From assembly GCA_002009975.1 (NCBI GenBank), contig MTLP01000017.1, positions 1 to 49,873 on the forward strand: 49,873 bases of DNA, written 5' to 3'. The notes beneath the pieces are model-generated. The model had not been told where the DNA came from. It searched no databases and saw nothing but the letters and a program-made list of their open reading frames with translations. Every line of letters starts with the position of its first letter. The first letter of the stretch is position 1. This DNA comes from Thermococcus sp. JdFR-02. Its GTDB lineage: Archaea; Methanobacteriota_B; Thermococci; Thermococcales; Thermococcaceae. The translations under genes and the position numbers were made by a program. Shown piece by piece: positions 29,124-37,780 of the stretch.

Positions 29124-30035
29124 ATGGCAACTTTTGGACTCTGGTATTTTAAGTGGAATGGTAGTAGCTATGAGTCAAGGTTAAAACTAACTCTCGGAGG
29201 TGGAACTGCTACAGTACAAGACTTCAAAAATAGAGGTTTTGACTATGCGGTGATTTTGGGGAATTCAGGATTAGATATTCAGTACACAGGAGATGGCCAG
29301 TTAGATGGCGAAAGTTTTGCTGAAGATGTATTTAGGAAAGTATCGGGGATTTCATTATATATAACAATCCCTTATTATCAATATCAAAGTTCGGAACCGA
29401 GGGATAATCCTAGAGGAAGCTATAAATATTGGTCTGATTGGATTGATGCAATAGTAAACTTTGCTAGCTCTGACTTAATGGGGTTTTACTGGGGACTAGA
29501 GAGTGCATGGATGTTTAAAAACTATTATAGAAACATAGATCCACAAATTAATCCTCAAACAATTGAAATTTTGGCAGATAAGATACATTCTTATGGATTA
29601 AAGTTTATTTGGATCCCTTCCGCAAACACTTTAGAACTACAAAATACAGATATCTTTGATGCCTCAGAGTACTTTGACTACATTTTTGTCCAACCAAACT
29701 ATTACATGAAAAGGAATGGAAATCAAAATCTCCCAACTTATGAAGATTTCAAACAATACATTTCAAGATTAGAAACTTTAAAATCTCAATACAATACACC
29801 TAGCGTGTATTTAGAAATGGAGGCAGACGAATGCACAGTTGGGGGATGTGGAAACTGTAGGGAGTGTAGTTCTCAAGAATATTGCAAAGAACTTGCCAAA
29901 CAGTATATAGAAGTTCAAATGGACGTACTTGGCGGTAAATATCCACACAGAGCTTACTATTTTGGAGTAACTCTCGAAGTAATAGATAAAGTGAACCAAC
30001 ACTGCCAGAATACCCTAGGTGAAAGATATGTCTAA
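29124..30035 (+). CDS. DUF4855-like (glycoside-hydrolase-like barrel) protein
   Basis: A 303-residue protein with an aromatic-rich pattern resembling DUF4855, a TIM-barrel family thought to be glycosidase-like: GLWYFKWNG at the N-terminus, GFYWGLESAW near 132, LKFIWIPSA near 163 and FDYIFVQPNYY near 184. No signal peptide or membrane segment is visible, so it is cytosolic unless exported unusually. A cysteine cluster (CTVGGCGNCRECSSQEYC) near residue 236 may bind metal or form disulfides. GGAGGTGAT precedes the ATG. The end overlaps the next gene by 8 bases, linking it to two surface proteins. The family call is moderate and the activity unknown. Confidence 0.6.
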   Translation: MATFGLWYFKWNGSSYESRLKLTLGGGTATVQDFKNRGFDYAVILGNSGLDIQYTGDGQLDGESFAEDVFRKVSGISLYITIPYYQYQSSEPRDNPRGSYKYWSDWIDAIVNFASSDLMGFYWGLESAWMFKNYYRNIDPQINPQTIEILADKIHSYGLKFIWIPSANTLELQNTDIFDASEYFDYIFVQPNYYMKRNGNQNLPTYEDFKQYISRLETLKSQYNTPSVYLEMEADECTVGGCGNCRECSSQEYCKELAKQYIEVQMDVLGGKYPHRAYYFGVTLEVIDKVNQHCQNTLGERYV

Positions 30036-31254
30036 GAAAATCCTTTTCTTTGCTCTTTTTCTTTTCTTAACTTCAAATCTGGCTTTAGCATATTCAGCTG
30101 GTGGATTTACTATTCGTTTTTGGGTTGCAGAGAAAGAGGATGGTGGGGCTTTTATAAATGTAGAATTTGGTCTTAGGAATATTGATGCCACTTGTCCTGA
30201 GAAGAATCCGTGTGCTTGTGGCTTCTTGGATCAAGACTATTACATTTTGTCTTTTTATGTGAATGAAAGTGGTGCATACTATCTTGGGACTTTCTTAATC
30301 CCTCCAAAATTTGTTCGTAGAGATGGTCAAGTTTACATTTTCCTCCCAAGTTATTCTACTCTTGGCTTAAATGCAACTAGATGGAAAACATACCTCAAAG
30401 TTTACGCATTTAGAGGGGATTGTACTAATGAAATTGGGAACATAACTGCCCCTTATGTTTCTCATTTTTATATCTCATTTCCACATGTTGTAGCTGAATA
30501 CATAGCTGTACAAGGGGATAACCGCACAAAAATCCTCGATATCTACAAAATTGATGAAAAGGTGGATAGAATAGATACTCTTCACCTTCCAAGCATGAAG
30601 TGCAATCTTTATTTGTATTCGCCTTATCTCAAGCTCTATTGTCCAAAAGGAATCCTCTACTACAACATTACAGATAAAGGTTTAGTCAAGTTGAAGACCC
30701 TTGGCAATATTGGATCAACTTTTCGTCCAGTTTCTAAACAAAAGACTGGACGCGTTGAAAAAAAGTTTATCATTTTTCAATCAGAGAATAGGACTTTTAG
30801 AGTTCCAATAAGTGAAATTAAGGAGCATTTATGGGTAGAGAAGGAAATTTATACGTTAAATGGTGTATTCTTAAAGGATTCACTCTTAATCCTGCCACCT
30901 TCAATGAGATACGAATACTGCAAACCTCCTATAAATGTAAACGCCTCAGTAATCAGCACCTTATATCTGCCACATCCCATTAATGTGAACCTCACCTTAA
31001 TTGAGACTAAGCCTATGGATGTCTTTTACTATGATGGCAAACATTTGAAGACAATCCCTCTCTTTAGAATTGAGAATTTTAAACCTAAAATCTTTGTACA
31101 GTCGTTTCCTTTTAACAAAACCTGTTCTATAAGTGGAACTTCAAAGATCCAGAAAACTACTCCAGTTCCAGCCACAAAAAGTAAGAAAATTTGTGGAGTT
31201 ACCTCAATCCTAATTCTTTCATTATTAGTAAGCTTAAGGAGATGCGAACAATGA
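30028..31254 (+). CDS. secreted protein with CGP-CTERM-like anchor
   Basis: A 408-residue protein with an N-terminal signal peptide (residues 1-20, ending NLALA) and a C-terminal tail in which ICG is followed by a hydrophobic segment (about 10 residues) and arginines. That is a variant of the Thermococcales CGP-CTERM sorting signal. The middle is predicted mostly beta, with several Asn-X-Ser/Thr sites and cysteines (CPEKNPCACG). The function is not recognised. It is paralogous to the following, frameshifted gene (shared PISEI...LW...GV...D.LLI block). The start follows AGGTGAAAG and overlaps the DUF4855-like gene. Confidence 0.75.
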   Translation: MSKKILFFALFLFLTSNLALAYSAGGFTIRFWVAEKEDGGAFINVEFGLRNIDATCPEKNPCACGFLDQDYYILSFYVNESGAYYLGTFLIPPKFVRRDGQVYIFLPSYSTLGLNATRWKTYLKVYAFRGDCTNEIGNITAPYVSHFYISFPHVVAEYIAVQGDNRTKILDIYKIDEKVDRIDTLHLPSMKCNLYLYSPYLKLYCPKGILYYNITDKGLVKLKTLGNIGSTFRPVSKQKTGRVEKKFIIFQSENRTFRVPISEIKEHLWVEKEIYTLNGVFLKDSLLILPPSMRYEYCKPPINVNASVISTLYLPHPINVNLTLIETKPMDVFYYDGKHLKTIPLFRIENFKPKIFVQSFPFNKTCSISGTSKIQKTTPVPATKSKKICGVTSILILSLLVSLRRCEQ

Positions 31255-31292
31255 AATGGAACAATACTGCGAAAGTAATCTTGGTGAAAAAT

Positions 31293-32272
31293 ATGTATAA
31301 AACAAGCTTGCTTCTCTTTGTTATTCTTATTTTTTTGTTCTCTCCTTTTGTCTCAGCTAATAAATGGTCAGGAGCTGGTGTTAGGACATGGTTATCTGTT
31401 AGTGGAGGCAAAAGTGATGCATTTATCATAATACATGTTGAACCCTTAGACTATACCCATTGTCCAGGAATGAACAAAAGTAGAGATATGGCTTACCAGT
31501 GTTCGGTCGTTCCTAGTTTTCATGAAGATTATGTACTTTACTTAAACGAGAGTGGAATTTTTCTGATTGGTAGATATTTCGACAAGACTCCTGTGTTCTT
31601 TTATCAGAATGATTCCTGGATTATGGTAGAAACTAAAGATTATGTCAATTATCGCCTTTATATTTTTAATAAAACAACCAAGTGTTTTTATCCACTCTAC
31701 AAAAACATAACTGGCCAACGAAGATTCATGGAAATCGTAGAAAACAGCACATTAAGGGTCAGTGGTGTCTTAGAGAATAACACAATAGTGTTTTCCTCTG
31801 AGAAAAATGGAAACTTCCAATAAATGAAATTAATCCTTATTTATGGCTTAATGAGGAATCTAAACATTTAGTAGGAGTGCTTCTAAATGACAGACTTTTA
31901 ATTTACTCCCCTCTTAAGCATCAAGCACTCGCTCTGAAGAATGGCAGCTTCTTAATTAATCTTTATTCTTTCAATAAACAAGTAAGTGGTATAAGTGAGG
32001 TGATCAAACCAGTCTCAATTTTTCTATTCGACGGTAAAAAGTTAAAGCCTGTTCCTCTTTTTTATTTAATTTACGATGTTAATGTCAAAAAACAGAGCAT
32101 AGAGTACGTAGAGGAACTTTGTGTTAAAGGGCACTTTAACATCACAAAATGCGAAGATCAAATAATTAATACTACTCGGACATCAACTTCTCAAAAAGAA
32201 AAAGGTATCTGTGGACCCTCTACAATCATGAGCCTCATATTAGTGCCACTGCTATTAAAAAGGAGAAAATAA
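31293..32272 (+). pseudogene. CGP-CTERM surface protein broken by a one-base frameshift
   Basis: Paralogue of the preceding gene. The first part (31293-31823) has a good signal peptide (MYKTSLLLFVILIFLF...VSA) after GGTGAAAAAT; the second (about 31802-32272) ends with a textbook CGP-CTERM tail (KGICGPSTIM, hydrophobic stretch, LLKRRK). The frames join exactly if one A is added to the A5 run at 31803-31807: the protein then reads SSEKKWKLPINEINPYLW, matching SENRTFRVPISEIKEHLW of the intact paralogue. It is a real mutation, slippage site or sequencing error. An ATG at 31251 that overlaps the previous stop is an alternative start. Confidence 0.75.
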
Positions 32273-32704
32273 CTACTCTCGCATCCTTTCCCTATACTCC
32301 TCAAGCTTCTTTCTTAAGCTTTCATCTTTTAATGCCAAGATCTCAATCGCAAGCAAAGCCGCATTTTTCCCATTATCTATTCCAACTGTTGCAACTGGAA
32401 TTCCGGGTGGCATTTGAGCAATGCTTAAGAGGGAATCCAACCCACCAAGCTTTGCTGAAACTGGAACTCCTATAACTGGTTTTGTTGTATGAGACGCTAT
32501 AACTCCTGGTAAAGCGGCACTTAAGCCAGCAATTGCAATGAAAACAGCATAGTCTTTCTTTGCAAGCTCTTCGACTTTCTTTGGATTTCTATGAGCTGAG
32601 GCAACTTCAACGTCATAGCTAACATCAAATTCATCTAAGACTTGAGTCACTTTATCCGCAATATGCAAATCGCTTTTGCTACCCATCACTACGAGAACCT
32701 TCAT
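32273..32704 (-). CDS. purE: AIR carboxylase / N5-CAIR mutase PurE
   Basis: Forms CAIR, the PurC substrate. The 143-residue protein has GSKSD near residues 8-12, SAHRNP and the [26 protein letters not shown] block. No PurK is found in the window, so it may carboxylate AIR directly with CO2 rather than mutate N5-CAIR. I chose the ATG at 32704, 4 bases after GGTGAT; the GTG three codons upstream is inside that box. It is isolated on the minus strand with its own purine element. Confidence 0.93.
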   Translation of the reverse strand: MKVLVVMGSKSDLHIADKVTQVLDEFDVSYDVEVASAHRNPKKVEELAKKDYAVFIAIAGLSAALPGVIASHTTKPVIGVPVSAKLGGLDSLLSIAQMPPGIPVATVGIDNGKNAALLAIEILALKDESLRKKLEEYRERMRE

Positions 32705-32728
32705 CTCTATCACCCATCAACAAAATAA

Positions 32729-32779
32729 TGTAAAAATTAATAAAGTTTTTGGAAAAATCTAGACAAAAAATTGTTAATC
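32729..32779 (-). promoter_or_regulatory. purine promoter element upstream of purE (degenerate)
   Basis: On the minus strand: GATTAACA, 6 bases, TGTCTAGA, 21 bases, TTTTTACA. Spacing matches the other purine elements exactly though the half-sites are weaker. It overlaps the last codons of the upstream DUF257 gene. Confidence 0.5.
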
Positions 32780-33529
32780 AGCTAACCACATTTCAATTCC
32801 CTTATCTGTGAATTTGTACTCAAAACGCTTGAATTCACTCAAGTTTGGTGTTTTTAAAACCAATAATTCCCTTTTAACTCCTTCTTCAGTGATTTCACTT
32901 CTCGTTCTTAGGACATAATGAGATCTTCTATAAATTGATGGGAGTACTCTACTTCTCTTTCCAGAATACACCCATATATTCGTCCCTTTTGGGAATTTGG
33001 TATAGGCTTCATGCCTTCTTCTAACATCGGCGGAAACTTCAATATACCTTAATGTCCCTTCTTCGCTAAAGATTCTCTCATATTCTGATAGATCCATGGC
33101 AACGCCCCAAATCTCTCTTCCCTCAAAAAGCCCAAGCTTAGCCCACTCCTCTTTATGTGCCTTAACAACCTGTGCATACTTTATTGAGAGCAGCTCAAGA
33201 GAAGTTGCACCCTCTAAATACCAGACATTTTTAATATCATACCTCAAGTTGTAGATGCTTCCAAATGTGTCAATTATTAAAAACCTGTTATTGTCTAAAT
33301 ATTTCTCAAAATCTATCCCACGTTTTTTAAGTATTTTAAGGAGCAGAGGAAGGGGATAGCTTATGTTAAAAAATCCCAGAAGATTATCCTTCTCAAGCTT
33401 CTTCCTGATGAGTTCAAAAATTAAATCTCTCCCACGAGAACGGGGATCCAATTCATGGAGAAGTATATAAGAGGTGGGTCTTATTTTACCAATTTCCTCG
33501 TCGAGAATTTTAAATTCCCATGAATACAT
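32774..33529 (-). CDS. DUF257 family protein
   Basis: A 251-residue protein of the Thermococcales-restricted DUF257 group, function unknown. The N-terminal part resembles a degenerate RecA-like fold: a hydrophobic strand (YILLHELDPRSRGRDLIFEL), a second strand (FLIIDTFGSIYNL) and no intact Walker A. It starts after GGAGGTGGAT, 2 bases behind a shorter relative. The pair is co-transcribed and inserted between purE and purD. Confidence 0.75.
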   Translation of the reverse strand: MYSWEFKILDEEIGKIRPTSYILLHELDPRSRGRDLIFELIRKKLEKDNLLGFFNISYPLPLLLKILKKRGIDFEKYLDNNRFLIIDTFGSIYNLRYDIKNVWYLEGATSLELLSIKYAQVVKAHKEEWAKLGLFEGREIWGVAMDLSEYERIFSEEGTLRYIEVSADVRRRHEAYTKFPKGTNIWVYSGKRSRVLPSIYRRSHYVLRTRSEITEEGVKRELLVLKTPNLSEFKRFEYKFTDKGIEMWLAD

Positions 33530-33531
33530 TG

Positions 33532-34191
33532 TTATCCACCTCCAAACAAGTCAAAAATAGTCTCTTCACACCCTTTTGTAATTATTCCGATCTTCCGCCC
33601 ATTCTTAAAGAAAGTTTCAACGACAATGTCGGAGTAGGGGTAGATAACCTCTTCCAAATTTGGACACTCCTCACTGTTATAAATTATCACAGCTCTCATA
33701 TCCTTAACAAACGGCTTAGTGTCATACTTAACTGACAGCAGAAGCTTGTAAGTTTTCAATGGCTTTGAAAAAAGCTTGCAAACACTTGAAGATAAATAGG
33801 TAAAAAACCAGATCTCTGAGTTATCCTCCCTCTCTTTCATAACATTAATGAGCAATTCTCGAAACTTGTTTACAAACACAACATCATCTATATATCCTTT
33901 AACCTGATAAACACCTTCAAAGTTACGCTCTATTCTATGAATACTACCAAAAACGTCAAAAATAAATAGCCTCTTACCCAAAAATTCTTCAAAATTAATC
34001 CCTATTCCCTCCAAATTCTCCTTAAGTACAAGAATAGGATCATAGACAATTATAAAAACCGTTTTTTCTTTTTCTAAAACTCGCTTAAGAAGCAAGAGTC
34101 CAAATAAATCCCCATTAGATTCAAGATCCCTCTCAATTATGCTCAGAATGCCATTTTTTGGTATTGCACCAAGCAGTGCATCAATGTTCAT
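33532..34191 (-). CDS. DUF257 family protein
   Basis: A 219-residue relative of the next gene. They share the LLLLKR...FEEFLGKRLFIFDVFGSIHRI pattern, matching FEKYLDNNRFLIIDTFGSIYNL. No catalytic motif is recognised. The start follows GGTGGGAGA. It is the first gene of the DUF257 pair, divergent from purD. Confidence 0.72.
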   Translation of the reverse strand: MNIDALLGAIPKNGILSIIERDLESNGDLFGLLLLKRVLEKEKTVFIIVYDPILVLKENLEGIGINFEEFLGKRLFIFDVFGSIHRIERNFEGVYQVKGYIDDVVFVNKFRELLINVMKEREDNSEIWFFTYLSSSVCKLFSKPLKTYKLLLSVKYDTKPFVKDMRAVIIYNSEECPNLEEVIYPYSDIVVETFFKNGRKIGIITKGCEETIFDLFGGG

Positions 34192-34255
34192 ATGTCTCCC
34201 ACCACAATATACAATCCTTAATGTTTAAATAATTGTCGAAAAAGGAATGCAAGTG

Positions 34256-34305
34256 CTTTAACAAATTCATGTTAAAATAAAGCTTAAAAAGTGAAAATTT
34301 TAACA
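34256..34305 (+). promoter_or_regulatory. purine promoter element upstream of purD
   Basis: CTTTAACA (34256-34263), 6 bases, TGTTAAAA (34270-34277), 20 bases with AAAGCTTAAAAA (BRE/TATA), TTTTAACA (34298-34305). This is one of the clearest copies. It ends 17 bases before the purD ATG. Confidence 0.75.
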
Positions 34306-34322
34306 AATTTTTGGTGAAGAAT

Positions 34323-35621
34323 ATGAAAGTTCTTTTAGTTGGTGCTGGTGGAAGAGAAAGTGCAATAGCTGAAGCTCTTGTTAATAGCGGGGCTAAGCTT
34401 TACGTCGTCTCTAAGCACGTTAATCCAGGTATCAAAAAATTAGCTCAAGAATATGGCTTAGCTAAGGAAACAGACATTGGAAAAGTTTTAGATTTTGCCT
34501 TGAATTGGGGCATTGATCTAGCATTTATCGGTCCAGAGGCTCCGTTAGAAAAGGGAATTGTTGATATTCTAGAAGAAAATGGCATTCCAACAGTTGGTCC
34601 TTCAAGAGAAGCAGCACAGCTTGAAACAAACAAAGCTTTTGCAAGGCAAATAATGGAGAAGTATAAAATTCCCGGGAGAAAGCTCTTCAAAGTTTTCAAC
34701 GATGCCAAAGAGATGAGCGATTGGATTGACGAATTTGGAAAGCCAGTTGTAGTGAAGCCCTTGGGATTAACAGGCGGAAAGGGTGTAAAAGTAGTTGGTT
34801 ACCAGCTTAAAGACAATGAAGAGGCAAAAGATTATGCCAAAAAGCTCATAGAGAAAGATGGGAAAGTCTTAATTGAAGAAAGAACAGATGGTGTTGAATT
34901 CACATTTCAAGTCTTCACCGACGGAAAAGAAATTTTTCCAATGCCATTAGCTCAAGATTATCCACATGCTTATGACGGCGATGTTGGACCAATCACCGGA
35001 GGAATGGGTTCTTATTCATGTGAAAATCATTATTTGCCTTTTGTTACGAAGGAAGATTATGAAAAAGCTCTAAACACTTTGAAAAAAACAATCAAAGCAA
35101 TGAGAAAAGAGGGAATCCCCTACAAAGGAATCCTGTATGGACAGTTCATGCTCGCTAAGGATGAACCAAAGATAATTGAGTTTAATGCAAGATTTGGAGA
35201 CCCAGAAGCAATGAACGTTTTGCCAATTTTGGAAACGCCTCTTCTTGAGATCGCTCAAGGAATAGTTGATGGTGCTCTAAAGAAAGCAAAATTCCAAGAA
35301 AAAGCCACAGTCGTAAAGTACATCGCACCAAAAGGATACCCAGAGAATCCAATAAGGGGAGTTCAAATTCAAGTTAATGAAGCTAAGATCAGAGAAGCTG
35401 GTGCAAAAATTTACTATGCTTCAATTGATGAAAACCTTACGCTTTTAGGTTCAAGGGCTTTGGCTATCGTTGGAATTGCTGATAGCATTGAAGAAGCCGA
35501 AAAGATAGCTTCTCAGGGGATAAAACACGTTAAAGGAGAAATCTTCTACCGCAGAGATGTTGGAACCAAAGAGAGCATTGAAAAGAGAGTTAGAATCATG
35601 AAAGAGCTTAGAGGTGAGTGA
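34323..35621 (+). CDS. purD: GAR synthetase
   Basis: ATP-grasp ligation of glycine to phosphoribosylamine. The 432-residue protein has the N-terminal LLVGAGGRESA motif, GLTGGKGV ATP loop, FNARFGDPEA metal site and the QDYPHAYDGDVGPITGGMG block. The start ATG at 34323 follows TTGGTGAAG. It is the first gene of purD-purP3, the two overlapping slightly through the ribosome-binding site. Confidence 0.97.
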   Translation: MKVLLVGAGGRESAIAEALVNSGAKLYVVSKHVNPGIKKLAQEYGLAKETDIGKVLDFALNWGIDLAFIGPEAPLEKGIVDILEENGIPTVGPSREAAQLETNKAFARQIMEKYKIPGRKLFKVFNDAKEMSDWIDEFGKPVVVKPLGLTGGKGVKVVGYQLKDNEEAKDYAKKLIEKDGKVLIEERTDGVEFTFQVFTDGKEIFPMPLAQDYPHAYDGDVGPITGGMGSYSCENHYLPFVTKEDYEKALNTLKKTIKAMRKEGIPYKGILYGQFMLAKDEPKIIEFNARFGDPEAMNVLPILETPLLEIAQGIVDGALKKAKFQEKATVVKYIAPKGYPENPIRGVQIQVNEAKIREAGAKIYYASIDENLTLLGSRALAIVGIADSIEEAEKIASQGIKHVKGEIFYRRDVGTKESIEKRVRIMKELRGE

Positions 35622-35622
35622 A

Positions 35623-36762
35623 ATGATTGAAAGGGAGAGAATTTTGGAGATTGTAGATAGTTACGACAAAGAAAACATTGTTATTGGAGCAATTGGGAGT
35701 CATTCTGCTTTAGATATTGCGGACGGTGCTAAGGAAGAGGGGTTTAAAACCCTAATAGTTTCACAAAAAGGGAGAGAAAAGACCTACGCTCAGTATTTTA
35801 AGCAAAAGAAGACTAGAGATGGACTAATAAAGGGCTTTATTGACGAAGTTATTGTTTTAGAGAAGTTTGGAAAAATAATTGATATCCAAGAAGAGCTTAG
35901 AAAACGAAACGTCATCTTCATTCCAAATCGCTCCTTTGTGGTTTACACAGGAATTGACAAAGTTGAGACCGAGTTTTTAGTCCCACTTTTTGGAAGCAGA
36001 AACTTACTCAGAAGTGAAGAGAGAAGTGAAGAGAAGAGTTATTATTGGCTTTTGGAGAAAGCTAAGCTCCCATATCCAGAGCCAATTGAAGATCCAAAAG
36101 ACATAGATGAGCTCGTTATTGTTAAACTTCCACATGCTAAGAAAAGACTGGAGAGGGGCTTTTTTACAGCGGCATCTTATAGAGAGTTTAGGGAAAAAGC
36201 AGAGAAATTGATTAAGCTAAACGTTATCACCGAGGAAGATTTGGCAAAGGCAAGAATTGAACGTTACATTATAGGACCAGTTTTCAACTTTGATTTATTC
36301 TACTCACCAATAGACGAGGAAATAGAGCTCTTAGGAATTGATTGGCGCTTTGAGACGAGCTTAGATGGACATGTTAGGTTGCCAGCCCATCAGCAATTAA
36401 CTTTACCAGAAAAGCAGTTTGAACCAGAATATACCGTTTGCGGACATGCAAGCTCAACCCTTAGAGAATCTCTACTTGAGAAGGTATTTGATATGGCAGA
36501 GAAGTACGTTAAGGCAACTCAAAAATATTATCCACCTGGCATAATTGGACCTTTCACCCTTCAGACGGCTCTTGATAAAGATTTGAACTTCTACATCTAC
36601 GATGTAGCCCCAAGAACTGGGGGAGGAACAAATATTCACATGTCCATGGGGCATCCCTATGGAAATGCCCTTTGGAGAAAGCCAATGAGCACTGGAAGGA
36701 GGATTGCGCTTGAGATTAAGAGAGCAGTTGAATTAGATGAGCTTGAGAAGGTTGTTACTTAG
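35623..36762 (+). CDS. PurP paralogue (PurP3)
   Basis: PurP family, 379 residues, the longest of three copies. It keeps GSHSALDIADGA at the N-terminus, NFDLFYSPIDEEIELLGIDWRFETSLDG, STLRESLLEKVF and APRTGGGTNIHMS, but the GG-GYF nucleotide loop is replaced by HAKKRLERGFF. It starts 1 base after the purD stop with AGGTGAGTGA as ribosome-binding site, so it shares purD's regulated promoter. It is either a second FAICAR synthetase or a ligase with a different acceptor. Confidence 0.85.
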   Translation: MIERERILEIVDSYDKENIVIGAIGSHSALDIADGAKEEGFKTLIVSQKGREKTYAQYFKQKKTRDGLIKGFIDEVIVLEKFGKIIDIQEELRKRNVIFIPNRSFVVYTGIDKVETEFLVPLFGSRNLLRSEERSEEKSYYWLLEKAKLPYPEPIEDPKDIDELVIVKLPHAKKRLERGFFTAASYREFREKAEKLIKLNVITEEDLAKARIERYIIGPVFNFDLFYSPIDEEIELLGIDWRFETSLDGHVRLPAHQQLTLPEKQFEPEYTVCGHASSTLRESLLEKVFDMAEKYVKATQKYYPPGIIGPFTLQTALDKDLNFYIYDVAPRTGGGTNIHMSMGHPYGNALWRKPMSTGRRIALEIKRAVELDELEKVVT

Positions 36763-36804
36763 CTAGCTTTTTTATAGTTTTTCCTTCTTTTCCAGCTATC
36801 AATT

Positions 36805-37048
36805 ATGAAAATCCGCTACCTTATGTCAGTTTTTGTGAATTTTGTTAGGTAATGTGGTCGGGATTGTGGGCATTATACTTAGTGTTTATGATATTTTGCG
36901 GAGGTTATCTCACTTGTTTGTGATTTTCTAAATAGGATTCTGATGATTTCTTGGTATTGCACTAACAATTCTCTCAGTGGTAGTTTACTACTCAAAAACC
37001 TCTCAGGTGATGTTTAAAGCCTTCACGTTCATCACTTTCTTTGAATAA
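36805..37048 (+). pseudogene. relic of a small membrane-protein gene
   Basis: Pieces of membrane-protein coding can be read across frames: KIRYLMSVFVNFV, then NVVGIVGIILSVYDILRRL, then FLGIALTILSVVVYY followed by a short soluble tail ending at TAA (37046-37048). Each break needs only a small indel or a stop. I do not recognise the family. This explains most of the 437-base gap between purP3 and the next intact gene. The remainder is AT-rich and holds the promoter AAACTTTAAATA (37143-37154). Confidence 0.45.
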
Positions 37049-37199
37049 TGTTTTGATTGCTTAAAAGTGTTACTATTTATAATTATTATATATTCTACAT
37101 TGATTATAATGAAAATGGCAATAGTAATTAGAAATACAAAAAAACTTTAAATAGTATTCGGCAGCAAATTACAAGTGAGAAACTTGGGAGGTGTCCCAA

Positions 37200-37523
37200 A
37201 TGTGGAGAAAGGCTTTAGTGTTGGGGCTAGTGTTGATAGCAATTGGGATGGTGGTGGGAGGAGCAGCAGAACATGGGAAATATGCATTGCACAAATATAA
37301 TGAAGCAGAAGAAAAATACCATCATTACATGGGACTTTACAGACAGGCGCTACTAAATGGAGATATCACAAAGGCGGAATACTACAAGTCATTGGCAGAC
37401 GAATATAAATCTGAAATGGATAGTTATATGGTATGGATGGGATTATTTGGAACTGCTGCTATAGCTGGTGCAGGTAGTGGGAATTTAGCTATAACAGGTT
37501 TATCACTGCTGGGCATGGCTTGA
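37200..37523 (+). CDS. small two-helix membrane protein, tandem paralogue 1
   Basis: A 107-residue protein with one transmembrane segment near each end (LVLGLVLIAIGMVVGG and MGLFGTAAIAGAG...LLGM). Between them is a charged helical stretch with KYHHYMGLYRQALLNGD and KAEYYKSLADEY. The start ATG lies 7 bases after GGAGGT. The middle motif is repeated in the next gene. Function unknown. Confidence 0.65.
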   Translation: MWRKALVLGLVLIAIGMVVGGAAEHGKYALHKYNEAEEKYHHYMGLYRQALLNGDITKAEYYKSLADEYKSEMDSYMVWMGLFGTAAIAGAGSGNLAITGLSLLGMA

Positions 37524-37544
37524 AACAAGAGGGGGTATGTGAAA

Positions 37545-37739
37545 ATGGCTGGTGAGTATGTTTTGTTTCTTCTTTTTGTCCTTTTGATTGTCTTACTATC
37601 GGTCATGCAAAGAAGAAGGATAAAGAAATATCATGAATACATGGAACTATACAGACAAGCCTTAGAAAAGGAGGATGAAAAAAAGGCAAGGATATACAAA
37701 TCGTATGCTGAAGAGTACTCACATTGGTGGTTTATTTAA
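37545..37739 (+). CDS. small single-helix membrane protein, tandem paralogue 2
   Basis: A 64-residue protein with an N-terminal transmembrane helix (VLFLLFVLLIVLLSVM) followed by a charged helix with KYHEYMELYRQALEKED and KARIYKSYAEEY. It is clearly related to the middle of the preceding gene. It starts after GGGGGT, 21 bases behind that gene. The C-terminal membrane part of the first paralogue is absent. Confidence 0.6.
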   Translation: MAGEYVLFLLFVLLIVLLSVMQRRRIKKYHEYMELYRQALEKEDEKKARIYKSYAEEYSHWWFI

Positions 37740-37780
37740 GCCTATTAAATTTAAAAGAGCATTTAATTGGGGGAGCATTT

